Program-made: the position numbers and the translations under genes
Shown here: positions 38,136 to 50,893 of the stretch, piece after piece
How the letters are laid out: each line of letters opens with the position of its first letter
How positions within the stretch are numbered: the first letter of the stretch is position 1
Source: Varroa destructor
Lineage: Eukaryota > Arthropoda > Arachnida > Mesostigmata > Varroidae
Reading direction: 5' to 3'
DNA length: 64,000 nucleotides
Assembly (NCBI RefSeq): GCF_002443255.2
Contig: NW_019211455.1
Coordinates: forward strand, 39,125,014 to 39,189,013
The notes under the pieces: generated by a model
Told to the model about the DNA's origin: nothing
The model's input: the letters and a program-made list of their open reading frames with translations, nothing else
Database searches by the model: none

Positions 38136-41100
38136 TCTAATGCAGCCAAATAGTAACAGCGTTAATGGCCTATATTATGTAGGGGTATTAGTTGTAGTCA
38201 ACATAGCTTTCTCACAATAGAGCCATCGCGTTGCTACAATTCCTAGACTTTTAGGTCATCAGCAAAGATGCATCTAGGTCAACATGTACTTTTTTAGATT
38301 ATCAATTGAAGTAAATGCAACCGATTATTTTTGTTGTTCGAAAGCGTGTGCTTAAGAGATAATCCTGCTTATTGTTCCATTGATCCTATTCTTATTAGGG
38401 AACGTGTTCGCTTTGTGCAGAGAGTACTTGCTCCTAATCTTTTCTTCGGTTCACAACCCAAAGGTTTAATGCCATACATCCATGTCAGCATCCAGGAAGG
38501 ATCTACCGCGCATAGCATCGCAGACGCTCGAACTGTACGTAACCTCAATAATAGTTGATTGAAAGTGAAATTAATTTAAAAAAAGAAAACTGCTAATAGA
38601 AGGTTTTCAAAAAACAATGATCGTTCAACGAACTAAAAAAACATCGTTGATATAACTTCGAATAGCATTCAAGATCACAAAAACACGCAAAGCCATCTTA
38701 ATCCAACTTGTATATTACTGCATTATATATAGTTATTGAGTTAGCATACATGAATCTAGAAAAGGAATAGACCTTGAGTACGGACTATTGAGACCGTCAT
38801 ACGAAATCGACATTTATATATTGTTGTAGTTTCATTGAGAAATAACGGTGAACCGATAGTATCTACAAAGCGATCGACATCCTAAATTAAAATTGACCTT
38901 TTTGTGACAAAAAAGGAAAAACCCAAGGGACCTAACCCCCAGAAAGGCATATGAGCACACAAGAGACGTACGCCAGAATCCAAAGATCAAGCGAAGTTCA
39001 AAACAACGCTTGTGGCCTAATGTTACGAATCTGAAATTGTTTGGTCGTTGCTTCTATCCTGACAACCCGTCTACGTAAGTGATTACTACCGTTGAGTTTG
39101 TTATTCGCTAAACGCCAGTAGGCACCATAACTAATCATATGTGGGCCTTAAACCGTACTGGTCCTACATTCTGATCGGTGGGTTGTTCTGAATTTTAACT
39201 AGCTAGTAAATGGCAACCGTAGAAGTTATTTTGAGCCTTCATCGACAACTACCTACGGCCAATACATCAACGTTTCGATACGCGCTACACTGAAACGTTG
39301 CTATCTAGAAGATTTGTGCTACTTATTTTGTGCGCAATTGTTTTATGATCAAACGCTACTTTATGACGCATGCACCATATATGCATACATAAACATCTAT
39401 GTATCACATACCAAATTCGTTGTCATTTTTGAGACCCTATGCCAAATCCAGCTATGTTACATGAAAGACCTAAACGGGCAAATACATTAGAGTTAAATAA
39501 GCAGAAGCTAGCATAGAGGGTCATTAGGTCAGTGATTTTTAGCGCTAGTTTTAAGCGCAATCATCGCCCTCTCCGCAATGAGCCACGTTCAAGCAGCTGC
39601 TGTACATCTTTACAATGCGAAAAACTAAAACATTTATATTATATAACTAAAATACTTGTATTATATTTAATAGTATACATCAGTGTGAACGAATGATGTC
39701 TAGGGGCCACGCCGCGGAAAGAAGGCCCTTCTTTTTTTTTTCTCCAAGTGTCTAAGTGGCAAGAACACGGGGTAGCTATTTACATATCCTGTGTATTTAT
39801 CTGTAGCCAACAGTAGCAGGGTAAACGCGACCTTTGAAATGCGGAAGTCTGTATCAGCATCAAAGCGCGACCCTGACTTCGATCAGTCGCTGTTCTAAAA
39901 TGCGCAGAACACAGACATAACTTCAAATGCGTTCTTCAGCATCACGACACCGACATTTGCGGCATAACGACGTTATGGCAGTGATCATCAACGTTTTTAA
40001 CTCATAGCACGCAATCGTCGAGTAAGGAGCTGTATTCGTAATGATAGTCAATAGAAGAAAACTTAACCAAATGTTGCAAATTACGACCCCGCTACTCCCG
40101 TTCTAATCGTACCTGCCAATCAAAATAATGTCATCGAAAGGCGAAATACCACGTGATGTTATGTTTTGCTAGAAGTCTGCTACAGGGACAGTGTAGTGCT
40201 CTCTCAAGCCAAGACCTTCCTCACTCTTTTTGAAGCCATCGTCCGCTATGAGCTGCCCTTGACTAGCGATGGCCTGCCCTAGCTATGAGGTACGTATCGT
40301 GTGGCGGAATTTGCCCGTAGTCTGAGTATTCATTTTGAGAATAGCTCGACATGAAATGCTATGATGACACGGCGATGACCAGTCTCCAGCAGACTGTAAG
40401 CACACCACACCTCCACATTTGTATTATATGGGGCAACAGTTGTAGCGGTCCGAGAAGGACCAAGAGGAGTGGAGGACGGCTGATACTAGTGAGGGTGGCA
40501 TTGCGTTGTCACACGGGGTGATTGGAGAGTGAGGGTAAGGTACTCGTTATCTGTTATAACAACAAAATAGTGTATTTCGTGACAATCTCGTGTTTAAGCA
40601 TTTGTTGGTTTCGACGGGCCTTTCCTTAAGAGACTGCGATCTCCGTTCCATTTATGGCACTTGGTAAACCGTTATGTCATTAGACATTGATGCCTCGGTG
40701 ACAGATTAAATACCGCGACCAAAAACTTCAATAGTAGATCATGAAGGTGATAGCTGTATGAGCGAAGATAATAACAGTCCCTTTCAGCTAATAAACCAGT
40801 TAAAACCCTCTTTTTCCAAATATGTATACGCACTATGAACTTTCTACAATGGTACAAATTATATGACTTATATTTTTATAAAGAAGTTAGTCGTACCGGC
40901 GATCACAACAACATCGATCACAGTTGCAGAAACGTTCTTAAGCTAGCACCCTGCAGATATCGTAAACCGCATCTTTTATATTCCAATTGTGTGGGATCAG
41001 TAAAAAAATTACGCAGCATACGATAACTATTGCTATGACGGTAGTGATGCTACTGGTGATTGCAAGACAGAAGCTTATGTACCGTGACAGGCTGTCCTGT

Positions 41101-42950
41101 CGCAAGCACCGTCCTCCACTGTGAGTACGGGAAATATCGGTTCTATTCTTTCGTTTACGATTGTTCTATTCATTTGCAAGCGCTAGGGATTCCATTGATA
41201 TCGATGGAGAACTTTGAAAGTCTTGAAAATATTCTGTTAACACCAGTGTGATGTGGGAGCCAGTTGTGTTTACCGCAGATTAATTACACCTAACCTATTT
41301 GGTTCTGAGGGTTAGCTAAACCCTCTTGTGAATACCGGTCGTGCTCTGTTGGATTGAAAAGAATAGAATGCATCTCGCCTATGGTATCTATCATTTTAGA
41401 GTACAGCACTTTACTGTTTCTCGAAAGGCTACGATTTGCCGCGTTATCGCTTCGAAAATACGTGTACAAACGTGTGTACATTGTGTCTTGAGGCCGTTAA
41501 ACTCATACCCCAAACTATGTTACAACGTAAACATTCAAAACGATCATCGTACGAAGCAAAGCTAAAGTTACAGCATTATACAAAAGTAGACGGTGTTTTC
41601 CGTTGATCGCGTGAGCCAACTTAATATTGCGCCGGTCGTCGATGAGGTTACACACTTAGGATCCACATTTACGTATAGTTATCGGATTTGGGCCTAATGC
41701 GAAGACAGGTCTATTCGTGCCAGCTTCCTGCATGAGGATCACGCTTTAGGAAGTTAATACTCGAAAAGTGTTTGCCTCTACTGCAATTCCATTATGCAAT
41801 CTATGTTGTACGAAGCGAATGTGGGCTATAGGGCTGCCCATGTCCAGTTCAGAGTTCGGTAGAAACACTTACTGGAGAACAAGCCTAGAAAGGATACGAT
41901 TTAATTGAACTATAATAGTTCCCTAAACAAACAAGCCGTCGTAGAATCAGGTTGTTTCTTATCGAAGTGAAGTTCTACATCTTATATTATAAAATTTAAT
42001 AGCTATAAAATATCAAAATGTTTGGCTATTTTTGACAGAATTTTCTCATACTTAATAATTAATACATTATAAACAACAAGTATTTGCACTAGTGACGTTA
42101 GAGCTCATCAACCCAAGTCTTCAGTACTAAAACAGTGCGAGATTATTAACTTGCTTTCCATTTCAATGAGCTCCTAGCTAAATTCAACAGTTGTATATGA
42201 CTGTTCGTATTTGACAATGTTTAAACAGGAAACTCATGAAAAGTACGTTCGCTATCGGCTTGGCACATGCTGCCCACCCACTCATCCATCTATCCTTTTC
42301 ATCGTCTCATAATAAGGAACACCTTCTCAATGGGCGACTGAACTGAGTTCAAGGCATGTCTACGTCTACTGACGTCAGGGCGTAACTTGGCCACAGTTTC
42401 TACAAGTGCAGGCCACTTCAAACCGCGAGATGTTCCCTTTCTATTTCACTGCCGGATTAATAGAGGAGCTGCCTCTATTGTCGATGTAGCTTAGTAAAAA
42501 GGACGTAATGAAGTTAGCAAGTCACGTTGCCACCTTAACTATCGTCATTAATCATTGTATCCGCTCATGTTACCCAAATCCGTTGAATTAACGAGTGCCA
42601 CAGACACTTACGGCTTTAAGAGAGCGATAGAAAGGCCTAACCATTTTATCTGGGCCCATCGATCGCGTCGAGCTACCGTTTAGATAGAGACAAACATACA
42701 GCGCAAGACGAGAGACTTGATCTGCGCTTATCTTACCATCACCGTCAAGCTGGGGTTATTTACCTTTCGCATCTACAATGTATTTACTGCACAGATGCCG
42801 TTTACCAGCCAGTAAAACCAACACTACATTGGACGTTCTACCCCACACTACAACATAGCGTACTGCAGCACTGTCGTCTTAGTCGCACCGATATAACCTT
42901 CTCGCCTACGAACTACAACGCACTCCTTTCTGTCTGCTCTGTCTGTATGG

Positions 42951-43009
42951 ATATATATATATACATATATATACATACATATACATATATGTACATATAC
43001 ATATATATG
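42951..43009. repeat. Compound TA / CATA microsatellite
   Basis: Mixed TA and CATA/TACATA units. Confidence 0.95.
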
Positions 43010-43150
43010 TTGTTTCTGATGCCACTAGGCGCGCGAACCCACACGTATCGTAGTATCATTGCTACTCATCGTTTGATCCCACCACCGCCCGTCCGCAGCC
43101 GAAATACGTTTCAGTTTCATTCTGTTCCTTTTGGATTCTACTGGCTGTAG

Positions 43151-43706
43151 TTCATAAAACAAAATAACCGTCTATCTTTGCGTGATCCGCTGCAACAGAA
43201 GGTACCGCTGAACATCTGCAGACTGACAGCGTCTAAAGCTTTTAAGAAGACTTGCTGGGAACGCTCTATGCCTTGCGTGCCCCGTCTCCTCGTAGGTAAT
43301 ATTTTAATGAGTCGTGAAATTTGTGTACGCTTTATAATGCAGAACAGATCCAGTGAATGCGTGAAAAACAAGCATATAAGACGAAAATATCGATACGATC
43401 AACTCCTTGATTTTGTTCGAAAAGCTAAAATTAGTGGTTGTGCTATGTGTTGCTGTATCTTCAACTTTATTTGTGAAAACTTTGAGCTTATATAAAAGGT
43501 TTTTCGACTGACGACCATTTTCAGGGCATCGCGCGGACGTTTGGGAAGCGATTCCATCACTTCCTGAAACAGAGCAACTTCGGTGTCAAACTTCATTGGG
43601 GCCTTCGCAAAACTATCATTGAAGATCTCCCCCAGGAAGACCTGCACAATGGGCGGTGGAGCAATGTGGTTTGTGGTGTGCATACCAAAAGAAGACAACG
43701 AGAAAG
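43151..43706. CDS. Coding-like pair of segments, strand unresolved, unidentified protein
   Basis: On the + strand: exon 43151-43291 (acceptor tggctgtag, donor GTAGGT, 47 codons, phase 0/0) and exon 43525-43706 (acceptor ccattttcag, donor GTACGT, 60 codons plus two bases), phase-matched across a 233-nt intron. On the - strand the second segment reads far more like a normal protein: from an acceptor at 43643-43642 it gives FLGEIFNDSFAKAPMKFD then TEVALFQEVMESLPKRPRDA, with a possible donor GTCAGT near 43516. The - frame of the first segment (43138-43265) could supply a terminal exon ending NYSQ-stop. The + peptide is oddly rich in His, Trp and Arg. I lean to the - strand on amino acid composition but recognise no family. 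One of the two must be a shadow. Confidence 0.35.
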
Positions 43707-46700
43707 GTACGTATTAGCTTGAACTCACTGGCACACAGAAATAGGCTTCGTATTTGAATAACACGAGAGCAATTATTATGAAATCAAAACAAACTAGCCA
43801 GCTTTGTGGCACGAAGAGTGCCACTTTGTAATTTCACAGTTAGTCATTTATTAAATTACAGCATTTCTATTTTTTAGACTACTTGATCGAAGGCTAAATA
43901 AATAGACCTTTACTATTTTTCTATTTGTCACATATATTCTATGGGTTGAATTATCAGCTGCCATAACATAACTCTAAATAGCTTAATATAAATATAGTCA
44001 CTATTGATGTTTATCATTTCAATGTGCCTCAAACACCATTACGGCCCAGTTTCGGGTCAGGGGTTCTCCATAAGTTCCATTTGCATCTGTTAGGATCTTC
44101 ACGTCCTAGACACATCGTTTCTACGGCACTGAGTAACTACAGATCAACGTAAAAAGAAACGTTTGCACAGCATAGAATGTTTTGGAACTTCTCTTACATA
44201 ATGGAACAATTAGAACGGCCAAATTCAACAATACACAGAGAATATATATATATATATATGCTATTATTTTATTTTTATTTTTATTTATTTTTTTTTTATT
44301 TATATTTATATTTATTTATTTATTTATATTTTTACCTTATGCTCTATTCTATAGCGCGCTGTTTGCGATGCATGTTGCCGGTTAGGTGTACAGCAGTGTT
44401 TTTTTTTTTTAACTTTAAGTTAATCTATAATAAATTTCTAACACGAACTAGTTAGGAACAAGTGTGCTGCACCTTGCAAACAAAAGCAGGAATCCTTTAT
44501 CAAAAAAGGCTTTCGTACAATGCTTTGACGTGTCCGTTGACAAAACGCGCGTGTCCGTTTGCAGGCTGGCAGCTGTTTTTATGGTCTTGCTGCAATTCAT
44601 AATTACTAAACTACAATACAAGAGCGAACGAGAAATAAAACGTTTAGATATCTCAGAAGGTTACCTGAGAAGACGATGGGCAATCGTAGAACGCGTAACG
44701 TCGGCATCATCAAATACAGCTCTTTAAGACGTTTACTAATATTTTAAAGCGAATTCCATACATGATAAAAATAAAAAAGCGGCTTGGGGCATAGCTTGTT
44801 TGATTTTTCAGGTTAGTTCTACGAAAATCTTTTCGGCCGCAAAAAAATTGAAATACGCCCTATACTACCGTTAGGCGTCACGCTGTTGTTGAATTTGTGC
44901 TTTTTGTTATCAGTAGACAAGTTGATTTCAAAAAGAATTAGCTTTATCGCTAAGTGTCAGATAAACTGAAGACGCTTTATTTCTACGATATAAACAGTTT
45001 TAGTCAAGCGGCAACTTTACAATGATTTTTTGCTCGAAAGACAAATACAAGTTAGAGAAGGTTCATGCCACGTTTTCACGACTGATAAGACGGACCTCAA
45101 TCATTCATCACTATTTTCCGCTAGACTTGAACAGGATGGATTAGAAAATCGAAAGGGTTGCAAAATCTTCCCTGAAGCTCTCCTATCAATACGTAAGATT
45201 TGCGCGAGTCCGCTGGCAAACGAGACGAAGACCCAGCATCGTCGGCCATTGGGCGCAGTGGTCCAATAAAAGGCGAATTAGAATTGGGAAGATGAATCGA
45301 GGAGGCTACTTACCCAGTTCTTCGTACCGCAGCTGGTTCTATATTGGCCCTCCTTCTCTGTGTTTTGAAAGTACTTCGTTACAAAATCTGCTGTTCACTC
45401 GGTTCCAGTATTAAACAACAGTTTTAATCTCCAATGAGTAGATCAAACTGTGCAGTATTCAACATACTGTGTTGTATAATCTTTTCTAGTCCTAGGATAT
45501 ATATATATATATATAAGCATTAGACATCGGGGCTGACGCTAAAACGCGACTTTGAATTATTCAAAGCTAAATTTTTCTAATTAGGGAGACTTTGAAGATT
45601 GCTCAGATTGCACACTATACTTCAAGCCACTTTGATAAGAAAGTAATGAACTTCACAGTTACTGTTGTTACGCCGCTAATTATGCTGCATTATATATTGT
45701 GGTAAATAGACATCTTTCACTGTCGGTATATATGTGATTATTTTTCTTTTTGAACCTGCGACCTCTCGACATTTAATGGGCATTGGAACATTTGTTTAAC
45801 TTTTAACCCTCGTTTTTAACAGCTCAAATTCCTTCTCCGTTCAAAACATTTCTGGTGAACTTCAGTATGCGGGTGTTTTCGAACGTACTAGCCTGATTAA
45901 AACAAAACTTTCTAGACGTCTTCAAGCAGACGACAGCGTCACATTTAGAAACATGATTTTAATAGGTGTGTCTAACGTCGACGTACACTTCGTAAATCTT
46001 ATTGGAATCGATCTAGAATCCTGTGGACAAAAACTCGGAAATCTCGCAGAGTTCAGGAAATGTTACGTTCTCAAAATAACCTCACAATCTATGTTTCCTG
46101 TGTACCCTGACAACAGAAAAAGAGTTATTAATATTATTACGTATTGCAAATTGGTCGAACACTCAACCCGGCCGAGGGCCATTTCGTTCGGTGAACAATG
46201 CGCCCCCTATAAGCCCCAAGTAATAAGCCGCTGCAAAAGACGTATTGTAATGTGAATTTTCTGTGCGGACTATAGTAGACCCTTTCGGGTCTGCATGCTC
46301 TGGTTAGAATCACTGTGAATGACTTTCGCAAAGCTGACTCGGCCTTACAGGGTTATTACTAATAAAACACACGCTTTGCCACATCTGTTTGTACCCTCAA
46401 GCTCCGCGATGTGCCGTAACGCTGTCTTCGGACTGAACGTAAGCGTGATGACATAGGGTATACGACATCGATCCTATACTTATACATATATAGATTACCT
46501 GGAAACACATATGCACATGATGGTAGAGACCGTTGCAGAGGGTTCAATTGCCCCTAGACTACGATGCCTGGAAAACATTTAACACAACTATCATCAGCTG
46601 GTAATAGTTGAGGTCGACGTGGATCGTTCGGTGCCTGCTTAAATACGTATCCACTGCGCTCTGATACAAACTGTGATTGATTTACAATCTTGCATTAATT

Positions 46701-48568
46701 AGTATATAATTGTTTCCGAGTGAGAGAGGGAGCTAAGGACGACTAAATAATGAGATCGTATTAGAAAGCCATGCAAGAAGATTGCGTACCTCGCAAAGTG
46801 ATCACAATGTCGCTATATCTAGAATATGCTTGATCAAATAAATAGGGCTAGAAGTACGCCTTATCAGTTCCACTACTAAAAAAAATTGTTTTCGGTCTAT
46901 TTTTGGCGCGTCACGGCATCTTTCAAATATCATTTTTGCGTATCACCAATGTGTATAGCCAGTACGCGTTTGTAAATTGATGGTTCTATAACAAACTTCC
47001 ATGTTATTTTTTACGGCATTTATATGCCTTTTTACCTTCTATAGATCCAAGTCGTGATTCTGATATGAAAACTTCACACGTCATTAGCATGGTGTATTTG
47101 TTTATGTCCCATAGTAACCGATTTTCCTATCTGAATCGCCGAACATAAATTGAGCTTATAGTAATATTGTCTGTATGAATCAAACATAACGGTGCCGATA
47201 AGCTGATACGGCTAAATGGTGATCTGTCTGTTTTACCTATGGAATATGCTGGGCGACGATGAAGGATCGGGTCCGGATCACTTTATCCAGCCATTCGTGC
47301 GGTTCTTTTACCACTACGAATGGTAATATTAGTCAGCAGCCATCACGCACCCGTATGATAATATTATGCTATTAGCCGCTACCTAATTTTTCCCTAAACT
47401 TCAAGCCAGGAGGGTCATGTATGTTCATGAATTCATATCGTCGGACACAAGTTATGCTGCACTGTCAGTTCGCTCAGCGGCACCAGCTTACCGTATTATA
47501 ATATTGTTGATCGCAGGCGATAGAAATTATAGTAGGTTTGAGCAAAAAGGGTTAGGTTAGGTAGTCATATTTTTCGAATGCATTTTTCATTTGCCACGAA
47601 AAACGTTAGTTTCTTTTTTAAAATTTACTTGCACACTACAACAATGGTCCTAGGGCAGACTCCAGTGGTAATTGTATGTAAAGGGATGATCAGTTTACTT
47701 TAAGACCTGCAGATTTAGTAGTTACTGGCACTTAGCTATTCCAGAATGTTCTCAGTTGTAATAGGCGTCATCTGGTCTATAATTTTACCCTAGAGCTTAT
47801 ATTTGCGGTACATAGGCCGTAGTTAAGCGCTTGAGTTAACGAACTATCCACGAGGATCAAGCTGATAAATCTCAATAGGATCAATCGACAGTCTACATCG
47901 TACACCCTCATTTTGCGTATCTGAGTTTTCGTGTGCTAAAACGTATTTTGTTTTTAATGGTTCTTGACTTAGAATTATCTTGCACTAGTAACACAATTCA
48001 AAAAATAAAGTCTTTCATTGTAAACATGAATGTTTGCTATCTAAAGAGTGAGGTTTCATCAGTCTGTAAGTGTTGATACGTAATCATTCGGAATGCATCT
48101 GAAGCTTCCGTAAAGGTCAGTTCCCCAGAATTGGTCGTGGAAGCTTTTTGCTAAACATGATTCTTCCTCGGAAAGCTGAATGGCTCCTGCCAAAAATGCT
48201 AATGTTACATTAGCACCCACGACGCCCCTATTTGTCGCCTGATATAGTGTGGTGCAATAACAAATGTAAGATAATTACTTGTTTTTGAAAGAGGTGGATT
48301 CAGAGACGCGTAAAAATGGACAAACGTAAAGAAGACGAGTGGCAGAGAAGGACGCAATCCCGTATGATAACAAGTAGCGTGTAATATAGCGTCGTTTTAT
48401 ATTGAATTTTCTAACATGCCAAGGAATATATCGACCCCACTTCGTCGTAGACATACTGTCATCTACCATTACATGAAATATATAAAGTCGAAAAACTACG
48501 TGATACATTTTCTAATTTGTAATAAATACATAACACGTAGAGGAATTTCCGGTACGTCTTATATATAT
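43707..48568. other. No recognised gene
   Basis: AT-rich DNA with TA and ATTT-rich low-complexity sequence (44241-44335) and (TA)n near 45500-45515. A stop-free + frame of about 151 codons (about 45801-46255) has no splice signals or motif I recognise and is near the length expected by chance. A small splice-flanked piece (LEQDGLENRKGCKIFPEALL, about 45125-45190) is also unassigned. Confidence 0.45.
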
Positions 48569-48668
48569 NNNNNNNNNNNNNNNNNNNNNNNNNNNNNNNN
48601 NNNNNNNNNNNNNNNNNNNNNNNNNNNNNNNNNNNNNNNNNNNNNNNNNNNNNNNNNNNNNNNNNNNN
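48569..48668. other. Assembly gap of exactly 100 N
   Basis: 100 N bases flanked on both sides by TA repeats (atatatat before, tatatatatata after). A round 100 is the usual placeholder for a gap of unknown length, so the true TA repeat may be longer or shorter. Confidence 0.98.
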
Positions 48669-49793
48669 TATATATATATACATTTGCAGAATTAACATGT
48701 AGAAATAATATATAGGCCAAGAGATATGCACATATGGCCGAATCAATGATTGATAAAAAAGACCTAACCTGCGGTTGACCCTTAGCGTATATATATGTTA
48801 CTATCGTAGTCATCCGAAAAGGAGACCCGCATTGTAACTAGGCCCACTTTAGTCTCGATTGACATGCTTACAACTGTTTGTGAAACGCTACAAGCCCTTC
48901 TATCGGCTGCTGGCTACCCGGTCTGTTGCATTATTAGCATGTGACCTCACTTCACCGACGAAGAGATGTCCAAGACGTTACGGTTATCAATTATTGTTTC
49001 ATACGTTACTCTTTGTACACGGTTACGGTCGCTGCCAGTGCCGTAAAAACAATTATAGGAAACGACAACAAAATTTCTTTTTCCCCAGCGTGGATTTAGG
49101 CCACGTCAGCATTAAGATGACGCATTGTACAGAGCACGCTACTGACTGATCCATCAGGGTCGGTTAACAAGATGTATAGAGGCTTAAGTATAGTTCTAAA
49201 TAAAAATTGCCCGAGATCAAGGGGTGGCACGAGCTTTCTTAATAAAATGGTGGCTAAGGCCGTATTATACAGAAAGGTAGCACAAGATTGTGCTGGACTT
49301 ACTCACAAATGATATACTACAACCATAGGTTTTGCACACACTATTTGACTTATATCAATATAATTACCCGCTGTGGGCTGGCAGCTTATCGCGACATGTA
49401 ACTGCTTCTCTAGCAACTATCAAATTTATTTGTTCGTAAACAATTAAAGTCGAAAAAAACAAGATGGTACAAACTACTTGCAGAAAATTGGTGGGAAACA
49501 CCAATTTTACTACATTAATTACGTTTTACGGGCCTTACCACATTCACTACGGGCCTCTTACGAAAACTCTCGATCTGATAAACAATTGTCTAGGCACTGG
49601 GTAACACTTCTCGATTATTCGGGCGCAAGTATTTCAAGCGCGTGGCCAATAATCCCTATTTGCAGAACGTTAAGTTAACCGGATGCGGCCGCTTGATTCG
49701 TCAAAAACTACCATGGGCAACTACAGGCGTATCCGCTTAGATTTATTGCGTTTACTTGATACATTTGTTTAAAAAAAATGTAATTACTTTCAG
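48669..49793. other. 5' flank of the DUF389 gene
   Basis: No recognised gene. A + strand acceptor-like ttctttttccccag (about 49075-49088) precedes a short open piece ending in TGA near 49149. I found no ATG-bearing exon ending in the phase needed by 49794. Confidence 0.4.
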
Positions 49794-49894
49794 GTGTTCA
49801 AAACCGAAACGAGAAAAATCGTCCAACGATCCAGTTTCCACCGATTAGCAATAAAACAAATCACAATAACAATGTCACGGTCGTTCATAAACAG
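49794..49894 (+). CDS. Possible upstream exon of the DUF389 gene (alternative 5' end)
   Basis: This segment sits between a pyrimidine-tract acceptor (ctttcag, AG at 49792-49793) and a GTGCGA donor. In the frame that starts with two bases it is open for 33 codons and ends in complete codon CAG, which is the phase needed to splice to the acceptor at 50799. The peptide is Asn/Lys/Thr-rich (it includes RPTIQFPPISNK) with no recognised domain and no Met, so it would need a still earlier exon. It could equally be 5' untranslated or a chance splice pair. Confidence 0.3.
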
Positions 49895-50256
49895 GTGCGA
49901 ACAAACATTTAGTGTTTATGTCTGTAAGTAGACGGCCCAAAGCGTGCCTGTTTTTGTGCAGTCACACAGCATTTGATGTACCGTCAGAAAAAAACAAATC
50001 GAAAGCTTTAAAGAGCTTAAATTCACAATACTCTGTTTCTATCACAATACTCTTTCGACAAAACTAAGCGCCCATTAGATGCATCCAATAGCAGCGAATT
50101 TCAGTTAAAGTGAGATTGTCTAATGGCCCGACCAACGATGATTCTTTTAAGAAGATCTGACCGATTTTTGTTTGTAGAATGTTTGTAAACAAATTTTTTT
50201 GTGTTTTTGTAGCAACAAGTATTCTCTCCTCCGTTACTTTTTGTCGACATGATAAC

Positions 50257-50313
<57 letters not shown>

Positions 50314-50789
50314 AAATGCAAATTTACAAATGTACAAATTATCCTCTAAATTAGCTATGCGAAACAATTTCCCTTCATCGTTCTGTGATGCCATTGTTCT
50401 AACAATATAGATAAAGAAGAAGAATGTTCGACAGGGAAATATTTACCGGCAAGTTATCGGTGACATTGTTAAACTGAGATCATGATTACCCTCGCAAATT
50501 TTACATGTAAATTGTGCTATTTATGGAATTGTACAGAAAGAGGCCACCTCTCAAAGGCAGAATCGTGGCAAGACTGCTATGTCGGTTATACTACATCTAT
50601 TTCCAAATTTTTCAATCGTAGATTCTTCGTGACACCTTGGCTCAGTTAGAGATTCAAGATGCTGTCTGGTGCGCATCACCAAACGACAACTATTACCAGG
50701 TTTGTATCGAATACGGTATTAGAAAATCTCTTATGATGCTAACTTCGCACGACCGTCTCTACCATCGGCAATAACCAATTTTTTGTAAA
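49895..50789. other. Region just upstream of the proposed DUF389 start
   Basis: AT-rich DNA containing a (TA)n microsatellite at 50262-50308. It would be promoter and 5' UTR if translation starts at 50790, or an intron if exon 49794-49894 is used. Confidence 0.4.
50262..50308. repeat. (TA)n microsatellite
   Basis: About 23 TA units, 480 bases upstream of the proposed DUF389 start. Confidence 0.95.
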
Positions 50790-50893
50790 ATGTCCCAGGT
50801 GTATTTCGGTGTAGAGTCGTCTGACGACACCGACATGGTTCTCCGTCTGTTAACTGCGAGAGGCATTGGCATAGATGAAAGAAGCACTATCGC
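50790..50893 (+). CDS. DUF389 gene, exon 1 (proposed start)
   Basis: Encodes residues 1-34 plus two bases of Ala35 and ends at a GTGAGT donor. The peptide begins MSQVYFGVESSDDTDMVLRL and continues LTARGIGIDE. This resembles the beta-strand then helix start of DUF389 N-terminal domains, where a short acidic stretch precedes a helix and a Gly-Ile. I chose ATG 50790 because it is in frame, has an A-rich context, and is preceded by an in-frame TAA about 18 bases upstream. However, the bases just after it read as a good splice acceptor (AG at 50797-50798), so the segment from 50799 could instead be an internal exon joined to an upstream one. Confidence 0.75.

Larger units (their letters stand above)
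36261..43150. other. Long stretch with no recognised gene
   Basis: AT-rich DNA with a tRNA-like remnant on the - strand (37153-37206), a poly-A-looped palindrome (38109-38135), a GC-richer patch at 40.15-40.56 kb that is open on both strands, and a compound TA/CATA microsatellite (42951-43009). No family was recognised. Confidence 0.45.

Noticed and set aside
40154..40280. Short + frame (VLSQAKTFLTLFEAIVRY) and overlapping - frame (SQGQLIADDGFKKSEE)
   Set aside because: Both look protein-like on opposite strands, which shows how little composition alone proves here; no family and no partner exon.
45801..46255. About 151 stop-free + codons
   Set aside because: No motif, no splice signals, and the length is close to what chance gives in 64 kb at this base composition.
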